Under the pieces are notes generated by a model, which was given only the letters and a program-made list of their open reading frames with translations, was not told the origin of the DNA and searched no databases. This document shows, one piece after another, positions 45,564 to 55,232 of a stretch of 64,000 nucleotides of DNA (position 1 is the stretch's first letter; the number at the start of each line of letters is the position of its first letter). Origin of the DNA: Rhizobium rhododendri (GTDB lineage: Bacteria; Pseudomonadota; Alphaproteobacteria; Rhizobiales; Rhizobiaceae). The stretch covers positions 62,001 to 126,000 of the forward strand of contig NZ_CP117269.1 in the NCBI RefSeq assembly GCF_007000325.2, given 5' to 3'. The position numbers and the translations under genes were made by a program.

Positions 45564-46484
45564 TTAAGGGGGTACTATCTTATTGGCGTGCGTTCGACGG
45601 ACTGCACATTCATGAGCAAGGAAATCGACAAGCGTCCGAACCGATGGAAGGAGCCCGCGCCGCGAGGGGAAGACAGCGTGAACTATACCTGCCTCTGGCC
45701 TCCAATCAGGCAAAAGATGTATTAGGCGCCCTGCTTTTATATCATCGCAAATGAAGACGGTCGGAAGTTGTACGGCACCAACACCCGAAAGAGCTGCATC
45801 ACGAAGGGTCGACATGTCATCTGTCACCAATCTTGGTGAATGGGGAATAATTGCAACTTCACCGTTGGCGTGGTGCAGTTTCCAAGCGTACTCTCTTTGT
45901 CGTCGTCCCAAATCAAGGCTGGATAGGCTCTTTAAGTCGACGGGCGATTTGATTTGACAACTCAATAGGTTAGGCGCCGCAACAAGACACTGTAAACTCT
46001 CGTCAAGCTTTTTCATAACAAGACCGGTCGGCTCAAGTGGAGGAAAACGAACGCGGATAGACAGGTCGAACCCCTCTGCAATCACATCAACGCGACGGTT
46101 TGTCCCGTCCAACTGCACTTGGATGTTAGGGTTTTGCATCATGAAACGCGCAATTATTTCGCTGAACTGCAATGAAAGTAGTCCTGAGGGGCAACTCATG
46201 CGCACTACACCGCGCGGTTCTGATTTAACCGCTGCCACAATCTGTTCGGCTTCTTCCGCTTCGATCAGCATCGCAGCGCATCGCTCATGGAAAGCGCGCC
46301 CCACGTCGGTTACAGAGAAGTGGCGGGATGAACGGTTGATGAGACGGACGCCCAAGCGTTGCTCTAGGAGAAGCACGCGGCGGCTCAATCGAGATTTTTG
46401 AATTCCGAGCGCGCGCCCTGCTGGCGAGAACCCGCCGTGGTCGACGACAACCGCGAAGTAGTACAGATCGTTTAAGTCTTTCAT
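45564..46484 (-). CDS. LysR-family transcriptional regulator
   Basis: 306 residues from ATG 46484 (an earlier ATG at 46520 adds an atypical leader). 'MKDLNDLYYFAVVVDHGGFS', 'AGRALGIQKSRLSRRVLLLE', 'RLINRSSRHFSVTDVG', then a substrate domain with 'SGLLSLQFSEIIARFMM', ending 'PSRRGLLPSVRTLVDFL'. Resembles the DmlR/CrgA group. Divergent from the isochorismatase-like gene at 46957, which may be its target. Confidence 0.95.
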   Translation of the reverse strand: MKDLNDLYYFAVVVDHGGFSPAGRALGIQKSRLSRRVLLLEQRLGVRLINRSSRHFSVTDVGRAFHERCAAMLIEAEEAEQIVAAVKSEPRGVVRMSCPSGLLSLQFSEIIARFMMQNPNIQVQLDGTNRRVDVIAEGFDLSIRVRFPPLEPTGLVMKKLDESLQCLVAAPNLLSCQIKSPVDLKSLSSLDLGRRQREYAWKLHHANGEVAIIPHSPRLVTDDMSTLRDAALSGVGAVQLPTVFICDDIKAGRLIHLLPDWRPEAGIVHAVFPSRRGLLPSVRTLVDFLAHECAVRRTHANKIVPP

Positions 46485-46956
46485 CGTCCCCTCTATAGGA
46501 CGCTGCGTCGCGTTGGGCAAGCTTTCAACGCTATCGTTGCACTGGTATTAAATTTCCGCAACGATTTTTGTCAGCGAAGAACAGATAGCGGGCGCTTATA
46601 CAAAGACTGCCTATGAAGTCCGACGCCGATCTGCCAGCAGGCCATTCGACCGCGATTGTGGTGCTGACGGAGTAACCGTTCGAGACGGACAAAAGCCAAG
46701 CAAGGTTAAGACAGTGCTCTTTTGATCGCAAGTTCAGGATGGAGGAATTAAGATATTGAACCTGTCAAGTGGTCGTTCAATCCGAACCGCCCAAGATTTA
46801 ACAACCGGCCTCACTGCAACAGGAATTGTATTATTGAGACCTACTTGAGCTATGCGCCGGCTACCTTTTCTCTGTGAAAAAGCGTTAGCTTACCCTTCCA
46901 ATCGATAAAGGGCCCTGGCCCGACTTCAGCGAAATATCTAATAAAGGAAATTTTTC
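46485..46956. other. divergent promoter region between LysR and hydrolase
   Basis: About 470 bases of lower GC sequence with no frame worth calling. It contains both promoters; no clear LysR box could be picked out by eye. Confidence 0.4.
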
Positions 46957-47595
46957 ATGACTAGTGAAGCAATACGCAATGCCAAGACTGATCATCTCCT
47001 CACCCCGGAGAATGCGGCATTTATCATTATCGACTACCAGCCGATCCAAGTCTCGTCGATCCGCTCAATGTCACGCGACGAATTGGTTTTCAACATTGTG
47101 AGCACTGCCAAAGCCGCTGTGAATTACAACCTACCGATTATCCACTCGACCGTTAACGTCGTGTCGGGACGCAACAAGCCGCCAATTCAGCAATTGCAAG
47201 ACGTTCTTGGCCACCTGCCGACCTACGACCGCACTTCGATCAACAGTTGGGAAGACACGGAGTTCAAGCAAGCCGTAAAGGCGATCGGCCGCAAGAAGCT
47301 TATAATGACGGCGCTTTGGACAGAAGCTTGCCTGGCGTTCCCTGCACTCGACGCTCTACAGGAAGGCTATGAAGTTTATGTGCCGGTCGATGCTGTCGGC
47401 GGCACCTCGCTCGCCGCGCACGAGGCGGCACTGCGTCGTGTCGAACAGGCTGGCGCTAAGCTAATCAGCCGCGTCCAGATGTATTGCGAACTCCAACGTG
47501 ACTGGTCGCGCGAGGCAACGGTACCGGGCTTCATGGACGTCTTCGCTAACTCCGACGGCTTCAACCCAGAGACAGCAGCTGATCATTCTGAATGA
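46957..47595 (+). CDS. isochorismatase-family cysteine hydrolase (YcaC-like)
   Basis: 212 residues. 'AAFIIIDYQP' holds the catalytic Asp, 'KKLIMTALWTEACLAFPALD' the catalytic Cys, and a Lys near 'FKQAVKAIGRKK' completes the triad. 'VVSGRNKPPIQQL' and 'YVPVDAVGGTSLAAHEAAL' follow the YcaC pattern (members of unknown substrate, octameric). Divergent from the LysR. Substrate possibly an amide or nitrile; inferred only from family. Confidence 0.92.
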   Translation: MTSEAIRNAKTDHLLTPENAAFIIIDYQPIQVSSIRSMSRDELVFNIVSTAKAAVNYNLPIIHSTVNVVSGRNKPPIQQLQDVLGHLPTYDRTSINSWEDTEFKQAVKAIGRKKLIMTALWTEACLAFPALDALQEGYEVYVPVDAVGGTSLAAHEAALRRVEQAGAKLISRVQMYCELQRDWSREATVPGFMDVFANSDGFNPETAADHSE

Positions 47596-47780
47596 CGATG
47601 AAATGGATTATGCGGCGACAGAATCGCTGTCACCGCACAGTTTCAAGGTATGCAAGCAACGAGTGAACTACGCGGAGATCTGTTGGCTCCTTGAGAGACC
47701 ACCGTTCCAGAGGATCGTTTTTTTCATTTTCCATCTAATGTCCTCGTCAATGTTATTTCTATAAAAGCGGCAGGGGTCAT

Positions 47781-48221
47781 CTAATTTGAAAAATTACCTC
47801 GTTTTGTCAGACGGTGGCCAAATCCCATCTCTTTAGCGAGGCGAGATCTTGCTTCAGAGTAAGCAGGGGCGACCATGGGATAGTCGGCCGGTAACCCCCA
47901 TTTTTGTCTGTATTGATCGGGGCTCATTTTGTAATGCGTCATCAGATGGCGCTTCAACGATTTGAATTTCTGCCCATCTTCAAGGCAGATTAGAAAGTTG
48001 TTTTGAATTGACTTTTTGATCGTGACTGGCAGTACCAGCTTGATTGGAGTAACTTGCTTTGGCAGCTCACCGCTGGCGCGACGGAGCGCGAAATGAATAT
48101 CCTTTATTAGCTTTGAAAGCTCGCCGACGGGAACAACGTGGTTCCCAACATAGGCTGAAACGATGTCGGCGGTGAGCTCTGCGGTCAAAGTAATCGAGAT
48201 CTCATCAACTTGGGTAGTCAT
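47781..48221 (-). CDS. Ros/MucR-family zinc-finger transcriptional regulator
   Basis: 146 residues. N-terminal helical oligomerisation part 'ELTADIVSAYVGNHVVPVGE', then the zinc-finger: 'FLICLEDGQKFKSLKRHLMT', 'HYKMSPDQYRQKWGLPADYP', 'MVAPAYSEARSRLAKEMG'. The ligands are C-x2-D...H-x3-H here ('CLED' instead of 'CLEC'), a variant known in MucR. Controls exopolysaccharide, quorum sensing and virulence/symbiosis genes in rhizobia. Monocistronic, upstream region AT-rich. Confidence 0.96.
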   Translation of the reverse strand: MTTQVDEISITLTAELTADIVSAYVGNHVVPVGELSKLIKDIHFALRRASGELPKQVTPIKLVLPVTIKKSIQNNFLICLEDGQKFKSLKRHLMTHYKMSPDQYRQKWGLPADYPMVAPAYSEARSRLAKEMGFGHRLTKRGNFSN

Positions 48222-48469
48222 TTTAGTCCTTGTTAATGGTTGTACGAAGAATCCAACTCGCTAGGGCACCACGGCCTATAGCCGACAAATCTTAGAGCGC
48301 ATCACTTAACCACCACAATGTTATAACATCACATTGTGGTACGCAACCGATTTTAGTGTTTCCACCGGTTGCCGCCAATTATAGATAGCTTGAACGTTAG
48401 AGCATCAAGATCACAAAAATGCCGGTTGATGTGGTTGGTTATCTGCTTGCTAAGTGGCATTGGCCAACT

Positions 48470-48607
48470 GCACCTGGAAACACAAAACAGTTGGCAAGTT
48501 ATGTCGGCCTCGCGCCCATGCCGCACCAAAGTAGCAATGTCGATAGAGACCAGCGCATCGGTCGAGCACGCAACGCTCGGCGCGACGCTATCGCCTTTGT
48601 CGCATGA
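48470..48607 (+). pseudogene. IS110-type transposase fragment
   Basis: 'TKQLASYVGLAPMPHQSSNV' followed by 'DRDQRIGRARNARRDAI' is a piece of the IS110/IS116 C-terminal domain. About 45 codons; neighbours are unrelated. Different subgroup from the copies at 2.9 and 52 kb. Confidence 0.6.
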
Positions 48608-48876
48608 TTTGCAGAGATGCAAAAAGAATACCGAAAACTTCACACCCTTCGAAGGTTTTGATCGAGCCTGCAACATTTCTCAATATCAAAGGACACACCG
48701 CAATAGCGAAGGGGCGCATAAAGATGACGTCGTGCATTGAAGGTTTCGACCCCATCGCGACACTTACCGAATTTGAACATTGTGCGTGTTTGGCAGCTTC
48801 AAGCTCGGACGGCACGAAGTACAATCCGAGTGACGCTCAGATGCTTAAAGCATCACCAGACCAAAGGAGGACGTCA

Positions 48877-49248
48877 ATGAAAAGCATAGTCTCTGCGCTT
48901 AGTATGGCCGCATTCATCACAGTTGCCGGGGTCGCTCCCGCCCTCTCGCAGGTGGTCATCAACAACGATCCTTATGCCGATCCCAACTCGGATGAGGGCG
49001 AAACCGAGTACAGGTTTCTTAGGACCTGGAACCACGAGCACGACACGAGAAATAGATGGCAAGAACGCCGGACGAGTTTCGGGCCCCAGGATGTCATTCG
49101 ATTGCTTGAGGCTCGCGGCTATAGTGTCAGAAACGTCGAAGATGTAGGGATGCGGTATCTTGTACAAGCTTCGCGCGGTGGCGATGATCTGCTCGTGAGC
49201 GTGTCGCGCAGCGGCGACATCATGGGTGTAGTGCATGATCGGCGTTGA
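48877..49248 (+). CDS. secreted protein of unknown function, 123 aa
   Basis: ATG 48877 chosen for a strong AAAGGAGG seven bases upstream; longer upstream frame is dismissed. Signal peptide (MKSIVSALSMAAFITVAG, 'APALSQ'). Mature part has a charged linker, then 'GPQDVIRLLEARGYSVRNVE' and 'MRYLVQASRGGDDLLVSVS', with 'GDIMGVVHDRR' at the end, a fold resembling single PepSY-like units. Function unknown. Confidence 0.78.
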   Translation: MKSIVSALSMAAFITVAGVAPALSQVVINNDPYADPNSDEGETEYRFLRTWNHEHDTRNRWQERRTSFGPQDVIRLLEARGYSVRNVEDVGMRYLVQASRGGDDLLVSVSRSGDIMGVVHDRR

Positions 49249-49412
49249 GGTCGGCGATCAACTCTGGGGTTCATGATTTGATCTGCGGTCATCTAAAAAC
49301 CATTCAGCGTGAAGCCAGAGGCAACATTTGTGCCGCAAAGCAGCACAGTTTGGGTGCCGCGACTCTTCACATTGTATCAGAAGTCCCACCTCCCTTCGAG
49401 AAAGGAAATGAC

Positions 49413-50099
49413 ATGCCTAATCATCTTAATGGCGACTTGCTGTTGGCCTCCAACGTCCCAACTGGTGAAGTCATCCGCGCCCGTAGGTTGTGGCAGCACC
49501 GTCACGAGATTGACGTTATCAATTTCAGGCCGCGGTCAAATCGCCGCCGGGTTCTGGCGGCCGGGACATTTGCATGCCTGCTCTGCGCGTTTCTCTATGC
49601 CCAGCCGATCTCCACTCCTGCTGTTACCTTAAATGACGAAAAGCTAGCGATGCCAGCAACGACATCCGTTGTCACGGTCGGTTCAACGAAACTACAGGGG
49701 GCCGTCGATGTGGCGCCCGCCTCGTCTGGAGAAATCAAGTCCGAACTTGCATCTCTTCCCGTCGTTGCTATCCCAACTCGGCGTCCCGTTCCGGCAGTAA
49801 AACGCGCGGCCGGGGCAGGCGGCGCGACAGGTTCAAAAGCAGAGTTAACGGCAGGCGTGGCTCGCTTCGATCAATGCAAGCCGCGGTGCGAGGCCCAGCA
49901 TCCATTGATCTCGAGCTCCTCGTCTTCAAAGAAGAACCCAGTCGCCGTCACGATAAACACTCAGACCGAGGAAAAACAACCCATGCCATCTGCGGTCTTT
50001 GATGATGCTCGTTTCGTTCTGGTTCAAACCGCTGTCGCGCCTCTTACGGCCCTTAGAGTGGGTCGAGATGCTCTGGGAAAGATGGCCGGTTTGAATTGA
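49413..50099 (+). CDS. hypothetical membrane-anchored protein, 228 aa
   Basis: ATG 49413 with AAAGGAA upstream; earlier frame ignored. N-terminal 45 residues cytoplasmic, one helix 'VLAAGTFACLLCAFLYAQP' at about 48-66, then about 160 residues of low-complexity Ala/Pro/Ser/Val-rich sequence with two cysteines ('DQCKPRCEAQHP') and a Ser run. Looks like a periplasm-facing or wall-associated protein. No family recognised. Confidence 0.6.
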   Translation: MPNHLNGDLLLASNVPTGEVIRARRLWQHRHEIDVINFRPRSNRRRVLAAGTFACLLCAFLYAQPISTPAVTLNDEKLAMPATTSVVTVGSTKLQGAVDVAPASSGEIKSELASLPVVAIPTRRPVPAVKRAAGAGGATGSKAELTAGVARFDQCKPRCEAQHPLISSSSSSKKNPVAVTINTQTEEKQPMPSAVFDDARFVLVQTAVAPLTALRVGRDALGKMAGLN

Positions 50100-50195
50100 A
50101 TTGGCGTTGATCGGCGCCGCCCAACACAGCGCATGCATTCGAACACGCCGCAAGAGCAAACGGCCTTCTTCAGAACATGCAGTTAGGAGTATCGC

Positions 50196-50642
50196 ATGGC
50201 GAAAGCCTTCAAATTAAAGCGCCGCCGCCCGGTTATCGTGTTCTTGCCAGAAAGCAGGTCAGGGGTTGTGGTTTCGACGCTAGTAACGAATGGATTCCAC
50301 GTTGCGGAAGTATGGTCTGTACCAGAGCTTTTCGACGCTATTCGGTCGGGCCAATGCGCAGCTGTGGTCACTTCGGACACGTCTATAGCCCTCGTCCTCG
50401 CGATCGGCTCGATAAGGGTAATGGATGCCAATGTTTATTTCGTCTTGTCCAATCAGAGATCGACGTTCGACCAAGCCGGTTTCTTGAACCGAATAAGTCT
50501 ACTGGTCGACGCTGACGGACAACGCCACGGTGCCGTCTGCGACGTGACACACAAGAATGTCTCGGGCCATCCGCTCGGACGGCTGCTGAAGGCACTGAAG
50601 TTGATTATTTTTGGTCGCGCGCATCCCCCAGCTCTCAAGTGA
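50196..50642 (+). CDS. receiver-like protein of unknown function, paralog A
   Basis: ATG 50196 with AGGAG eight bases upstream. 148 residues. The first 75 resemble, without gaps, the protein at 55233: 'PVIVFLPESRSGVVVSTL', 'VPELFDAIRSGQCAAVVTS', 'IALVLAIGSIRVMDANVYF'. This β-α repeat looks like a CheY-type receiver lacking the acidic pocket and phospho-Asp. Basic N-terminus ('MAKAFKLKRRRP'). Unknown function. Confidence 0.75.
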   Translation: MAKAFKLKRRRPVIVFLPESRSGVVVSTLVTNGFHVAEVWSVPELFDAIRSGQCAAVVTSDTSIALVLAIGSIRVMDANVYFVLSNQRSTFDQAGFLNRISLLVDADGQRHGAVCDVTHKNVSGHPLGRLLKALKLIIFGRAHPPALK

Positions 50643-50925
50643 AAGCGGATGGCCTGCCGCCCGTCGGCCACGATCTCCATCACATCTATCAGGGCCGTTT
50701 GGTATCCGTGGATTAAAGCGGCTCAATGTAGGAGAAGCCTTGCATAATGGCTTTCCCAAATAGGCTTTTCGGCTGCTTCAGAGCGGCACGCGTTCCCATA
50801 GCAGGACGCTCGCGCGCGGAATGCTGGCCTGCTCGGTCACGCGACCACACGCTGTGCATTCATCTCGACGCGATCCAAAGCTACTACCACATTTCCCAAA
50901 CAACATATCCCTAGAAGAGAAGCAT

Positions 50926-51207
50926 ATGTCAAATTATCACAATGGCCTATTCTTAACCTTGCTGCTTACAACGCCACTGCTAGCTGGTTGCGTCAGCGAC
51001 GAAGACGGCTATGGACAACCCTCAATTTATTACCGAGATTTCAACGGCACACCGGCGAGCCGTGATCGTGCTCGTGAGGCCTGGCAGCGTCAGGAAGCGC
51101 GCCGCGACGAGATTACTCGTCGGCAAGATGCGGACGATCGACAGGCCAGTGACCATCACCGCTTTTGCCGAAGCGCACCATCGTCGCTATTCTGCCGCTA
51201 TGACTAG
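50926..51207 (+). CDS. putative lipoprotein, 93 aa
   Basis: ATG 50926, AGAAGAG upstream. Lipobox 'LLLTTPLLAGC' (Cys about residue 22) then a hydrophilic Arg/Asp-rich mature part ('RDRAREAWQRQEARRDEIT'). Probably attached to the inner leaflet of the outer membrane. No named family. Confidence 0.7.
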   Translation: MSNYHNGLFLTLLLTTPLLAGCVSDEDGYGQPSIYYRDFNGTPASRDRAREAWQRQEARRDEITRRQDADDRQASDHHRFCRSAPSSLFCRYD

Positions 51208-51469
51208 AACAGCGGCACTGCCCACTCTTGCCGCATCTTTCGGTGAAAGGGACTATGCTGTTCTCCCCCAGCTTCCGAGCCGATTAATCGGAAAGTGGGC
51301 ACGCGCCTGTTGTGGGATGAAGGTATGAGGCGTCTAGTCGCGAGAGTCGCTGTTGGGCAGGGAGGGGAGAAAGGAGAAACAGATTTCTGACTCCATATGC
51401 AAGGTTGCATTTAAAATACAACGTCGCTTTTAAATACGAAAGGACTTTGCCAATACAATCCCGCCGCTT

Positions 51470-51782
51470 TCGGTCGTTTTGACGCTTCGACTGTCGATCG
51501 GCGAGGCTTCCCTTTCCCTACAGCTCTCACGTCCCCATAACGAGATGATGCTTGATCCGCTGCCACAAGCCCGTCGCGCACCAATCGTAGAAATAACTGT
51601 GTACGGCTGAATAGGGTGGAAATCCATTGGTAGCATACGGCATTGGCATCAGCTCGACGCGATATAAAAGCAATGCATTTAAAACCTCGCGCAATTCCGT
51701 CTTGCGCGGTCGACTGAACCGGCAGGGCGTGGGAATAAACGGAGCAATCAGCGACCACCCCCTGTCTGTCAGATCACTTCTT
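51470..51782 (-). pseudogene. IS5-family transposase, N-terminal remnant
   Basis: Leftward from about 51782: 'TDRGWSLIAPFIPTPCRFSR', 'PRKTELREVLNALL', 'ATNGFPPYSAVHSYFYDWC', 'GLWQRIKHHLVMGT', then a stop and 'DRQSVKT'-like remains. N-terminal IS5 transposase sequence, frame broken more than once. Abuts the IS110 remnant. Confidence 0.65.
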
Positions 51783-51829
51783 TGGTTGACACCCGGAATG
51801 CAACGTTTTTGATCGGATGCGCATATGAT

Positions 51830-52570
51830 CGAGTGCGGTCTTCTGTGAGGCCTGCGAATGCGGCATGTTCAGAAGCCGCTGTCCGTTATGGTGATCTGCG
51901 GATCAGGTCCGGATCTTGCATTCGAGCTCCAAAGCTCAAAGCGATCTACTGGCTTCCTTCACCCCGATCAGTTCGCCCATTCGGATCGTCGCCTTCTCAC
52001 GCCCCCTTTATCCGGCCTTGGATAGTCTGTGCTGCAAGTCGTGCATGCAACGAACGCGTGCGTTGAATGTCGATAATCCTCAGTCTTCGTCAACATCGCC
52101 CATATCACTCGCGCCATCTTGTTCGCGAATGCGATCGCCACGAGCATTTTCGGCTTTTGCGCCGCCATGCGTTCTAGCCACGAGCGTTGCGGAACGAACT
52201 TCCGGCCCATCCATTTCAGACGCGACATCGCACCAATAATCATCAGTCGACAGGCGGCCGAGCCGCTCCTTTATGCCTGTCGAAAATTGCCGTGGCCGAG
52301 CCCGAGCCAGACTGCGAAGTCGCGACCGCGCCAGAAACAGTTCATAGGAGGCGCAAATGCTTCAACGGCCAGGGCTGTCATTGGTCCAATTCCTGGCATC
52401 GTCTGCATCCGCCGCGCCGTGTCATTGTCAGTCGACTGAGCTTTGATTTTCGCTGTACGGGCATCGATGCGAACCGTCGTTTCGGCAATCTGTTTAAGCA
52501 ACTCCAGACATTCCTCCCGCGTCGAATAAGCTAGGTCGCTGTTAAGGTCGCATAGGAGGTCTTCGATCTG
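51830..52570 (-). pseudogene. IS110-family transposase remnant with internal deletion
   Basis: Leftward: 'YSTREECLELLKQIAETTVR', 'TARRMQTMPGIGPMTALAVE', 'FWRGRDFAVWLGLG', then a stop; the sequence resumes in a second frame at 'MIIGAMSRLKWMGRK', 'MAAQKPKMLVAIAFANKMAR', 'VIWAMLTKTEDYR'. The stretch between (the 'SSGGK...SKSGQSDIRR' part in the 2.9-kb copy) is missing. The 51826-51910 flank shares DNA with 3465-3555. Inactive. Confidence 0.75.
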
Positions 52571-52748
52571 CCTGGCCATCGCCCATTTCAAAATATCCTG
52601 TTTCAATGGGATGAAGACGGCACATACGATAAGCGCAACATATCTCAACATGAAAAAACACTCCGCAATATCGCGTTGCGGCATAGTAGCGATTGAGGCC
52701 GCCGATCACTTCTCAAGCGGTTCCACTTGGAGAAAAACGAGGTATTTT

Positions 52749-53369
52749 ATGCATATCAAATTTGTAATGATAGCTACCCTAGCAGCTGGGTCGGCCATCG
52801 CGGCGCCGGTTTGCGCGGCTGATATGGTGGAGCAGGCCGCCCCTCAGCCCGAAGCAACGGTAAGTTCTGACTACGACTGGTCCGGATTTTACATCGGTGG
52901 GCAGGGCGGCTACAACTGGAATGACGCCAAATTGTTCGGTGAGGCGCAAAAACTAGACAGCGGTTCGGCAGGCGTACATGCCGGATACAACTTTCAATCC
53001 GGCAACATCGTCTACGGTATCGAAAACGACTTCAACTACAATTTTGAAAAGAACAAGGGAACAGATTTGGAGTGGGACGCATCCGGACGGGGCCGCGTTG
53101 GCTTTGCTTTCGATCGTACCTTGGTCTTCGCCACCGCGGGCATCGCCGCAGCCAGTGGCAAGGTTGAGGTGCCAGCGGCTGGAAAGAAGGACGATATTCT
53201 TATCGGGTGGACGGCAGGCGGTGGCCTCGAACACGCTTTAACAGATAACATTCTCGTTCGTGGCGAGTACCGATACTCTGATTTTGGCAAGAAAGATTTT
53301 GGGTCCAGCATCGGCGACTTCAGCGCTACGCAAAATAAAGTCCTCATCGGCGCGAGCTACAAGTTCTAA
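52749..53369 (+). CDS. outer-membrane β-barrel protein (Omp25/Omp31-like)
   Basis: 206 residues from ATG 52749; longer frame upstream overlaps the IS110 remnant and is dismissed. Signal peptide ('MHIKFVMIATLAAGSAIAAP', 'VCAAD'), then 'YDWSGFYIGGQGGYNWNDAK', 'AGVHAGYNFQSGNIVYGIEND', 'GRVGFAFDRTLVFATAGIA', 'GGGLEHALTDNILVRGEYRY', ending in Phe ('LIGASYKF') as needed for barrel assembly. Eight strands. Porin-like surface protein of Rhizobiales. Confidence 0.93.
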   Translation: MHIKFVMIATLAAGSAIAAPVCAADMVEQAAPQPEATVSSDYDWSGFYIGGQGGYNWNDAKLFGEAQKLDSGSAGVHAGYNFQSGNIVYGIENDFNYNFEKNKGTDLEWDASGRGRVGFAFDRTLVFATAGIAAASGKVEVPAAGKKDDILIGWTAGGGLEHALTDNILVRGEYRYSDFGKKDFGSSIGDFSATQNKVLIGASYKF

Positions 53370-53390
53370 TCCGATCGGGACTGAGCATTC

Positions 53391-53636
53391 ATGAGCTCGT
53401 ACACCAGCAAGGCGATGAGAAGCGGCCAAACCTACGACGCCTGTTCATATTGCCAGGCGGACGAACTCAAGCCGCCATCGGGTTATTGTCAATCTCGCGG
53501 AGAAAAAGCCGCCAAGCGACTTAACTGCGGGTGTCGGCATGAACATTGGGATACCCCTATTTCTCCTTCCACCGGCGACGCGAGAGAGATAGGGGGTATC
53601 CGTACGCGGAAGGCCGCTGAATCACCTCGCGCGTAG
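53391..53636 (+). CDS. hypothetical small protein, 81 aa (doubtful)
   Basis: ATG 53391, 22 bases after the porin stop, same strand. Rich in Ser, Cys and Arg ('MSSYTSKAMRSGQTYDACSY', five cysteines in 40 residues). No signal peptide, no family. May be spurious, but no better frame is present. Confidence 0.3.
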   Translation: MSSYTSKAMRSGQTYDACSYCQADELKPPSGYCQSRGEKAAKRLNCGCRHEHWDTPISPSTGDAREIGGIRTRKAAESPRA

Positions 53637-53835
53637 GTGCATAGAAGAACTTCTGCTCGTCGGGGCGGTGCTTGTCAGTGTAATGATATTTCATTACAAT
53701 GGTATTGCAAATGATTTGTTGTGGTAGGCGGAATTTACTGCCGGCCTGGCGCTTACGATCAAAGCCAGAACAGGGTTTCGCAAATCCTACCGGATCTCGC
53801 GCGTCGTGGCGCCGCCAACCAATAGGAGTTTGAGA

Positions 53836-54885
53836 ATGTCGAAGATCGAAAAGTGTGACACGATGCACGTTAGTTCGTCTATCGTTGACACTCTTAAAAG
53901 GGTGTGCGTGCAAATTGATGCAAAAATCCTGGTCGAAGAGACGTGGAATTGCGTCGGGCAGATAACCTACAAAAGCGGAGTTCGTCGCTATTTTCGGACG
54001 TCGACGTTCGATCTAAACACTATGGGCGCATCGTCAATTGCTCGTGACAAGCAATATTCGCGATTCTTTCTTCACTCTATGGGTTATCCGGCTACCGAGG
54101 GGGAAAGCTTCTTTTCAGAGACGTGGGCTAGGAAAGTGAAGGCTTCGGACCGGGGATATATCGCAGCATTAGCATACGCCCGGCAGATTGGATTCCCCGT
54201 CTTCGTTAAGCCAAACAGTAAGAGTCGGGGGGTGGGCGTAAGCTTGGTCCGCAATGAAGGCGAGTTTAACGAATCTGCAAGGATCGCTTTGCAAGAGGAT
54301 AAGGTTATCCTCGTCGAACGCCCGGCCGTCGGCAATGACTACCGCGTAGTCGTGCTGGACGGCAAAGTCATCTCAGCATACCATCGCCTCCCGTTAACAG
54401 TCACAGGGGACGGCCAGTTGTCACTTCGTGAACTAGTCGATGGCGTTCAGCAAGAGTTCCGCCGGAACGGCCGTGGCGAAACCATTGATTTAGCGGACTT
54501 TCGGATCAGGCGCACTTTGGAAGCAGAGGGGCTAACATTTGAAAGCGTCCTTGAGAGTGGCAAATCACTGAAGATGTTAGAAAATGCTAACCTTTCGTCA
54601 GGAGGTACAGCGATTGACGTCACCGACCGAATAAGTGAGGGTTTCACGAGACTCGCAAGGGATGTTTCGAGGGATATGGGCCTCCGTTTGGCGGGTGTCG
54701 ATTTGATGATCGACGGGTTGATCGAAGACACCCCGTCGGCTAGTCCGCACCGGATTATTGAAATCAATTCTGCGCCTGGACTGGACCACTACGCTTCGCT
54801 TGGGATCGCTCAGCGGAAGATCGTGGATGACTTGTATTATAAGTTGGTGATAGCGATGGAGCGCCCGGGAGAAAGGTTTTTGTGA
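53836..54885 (+). CDS. ATP-grasp ligase (RimK/cyanophycin synthetase-like)
   Basis: 349 residues from ATG 53836 (AGGAG upstream). ATP-grasp motifs: 'PVFVKPNSKSRGVGVSLV' (Lys, glycine-rich loop), 'VILVERPAVGNDYRVVVLDG', 'ISAYHRLPLTVTGDGQLSL', 'GVDLMID' and 'HRIIEINSAPGLDHY' (Mg ligands Glu, Asn). N-terminal 130 residues: 'YFRTSTFDLNTMGASSIARD' 'KQYSRFFLHSMGYPA', as in the cyanophycin synthetase/peptide ligase branch. The enzyme should join a carboxylate to an amine. Substrate unknown. Its stop overlaps the next doubtful frame; a receiver-like gene follows 350 bases later. Confidence 0.88.
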   Translation: MSKIEKCDTMHVSSSIVDTLKRVCVQIDAKILVEETWNCVGQITYKSGVRRYFRTSTFDLNTMGASSIARDKQYSRFFLHSMGYPATEGESFFSETWARKVKASDRGYIAALAYARQIGFPVFVKPNSKSRGVGVSLVRNEGEFNESARIALQEDKVILVERPAVGNDYRVVVLDGKVISAYHRLPLTVTGDGQLSLRELVDGVQQEFRRNGRGETIDLADFRIRRTLEAEGLTFESVLESGKSLKMLENANLSSGGTAIDVTDRISEGFTRLARDVSRDMGLRLAGVDLMIDGLIEDTPSASPHRIIEINSAPGLDHYASLGIAQRKIVDDLYYKLVIAMERPGERFL

Positions 54886-55142
54886 CGACCAATTTTGCGT
54901 GCAGCTTTGTGCTTTCGCACGAAGATTGCTGTCGAGCCGTGGAAAACGACGGTAAATATCTTAAAAATTGTAAGCCTCGTTTCGGACGTCTGGATCTCGA
55001 AGGCGTTAAGCTACGCATGGGCGCTGGCAGTCGGGGTATTCTCAGGTCTTCCCGTGATGTGACTCGCCGGCCTGCGGTACCCCCTCTACTAGTGATGGTT
55101 GATCGAGGAGTTGCCTGCAGAGATCGATACGATCCCTTTTAA
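54882..55142 (+). CDS. hypothetical frame after the ATP-grasp gene (doubtful)
   Basis: GTG at 54882 overlaps the ATP-grasp stop (GTGA). 86 residues with clustered Cys and Arg ('HEDCCRAVENDGKYLKNCKP'). No family. The overlap suggests coupling, but composition in the last 40 residues is poor. Could be a small peptide substrate of the ligase or just noise. Confidence 0.3.
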   Translation: MTTNFACSFVLSHEDCCRAVENDGKYLKNCKPRFGRLDLEGVKLRMGAGSRGILRSSRDVTRRPAVPPLLVMVDRGVACRDRYDPF

Positions 55143-55232
55143 AGGTGATAGAGCTGCAACAAAATCGAATATTTCTACACACACTGCTGCAAAGACATGA
55201 GGTAGTTCTGTTTATAACCAGGAGTAATTATT

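Noticed and set aside
48604..48876. Upstream extension of the 48877 secreted protein
   Set aside because: The signal peptide and AAAGGAGG site fix the start at 48877; the extension has no protein character.
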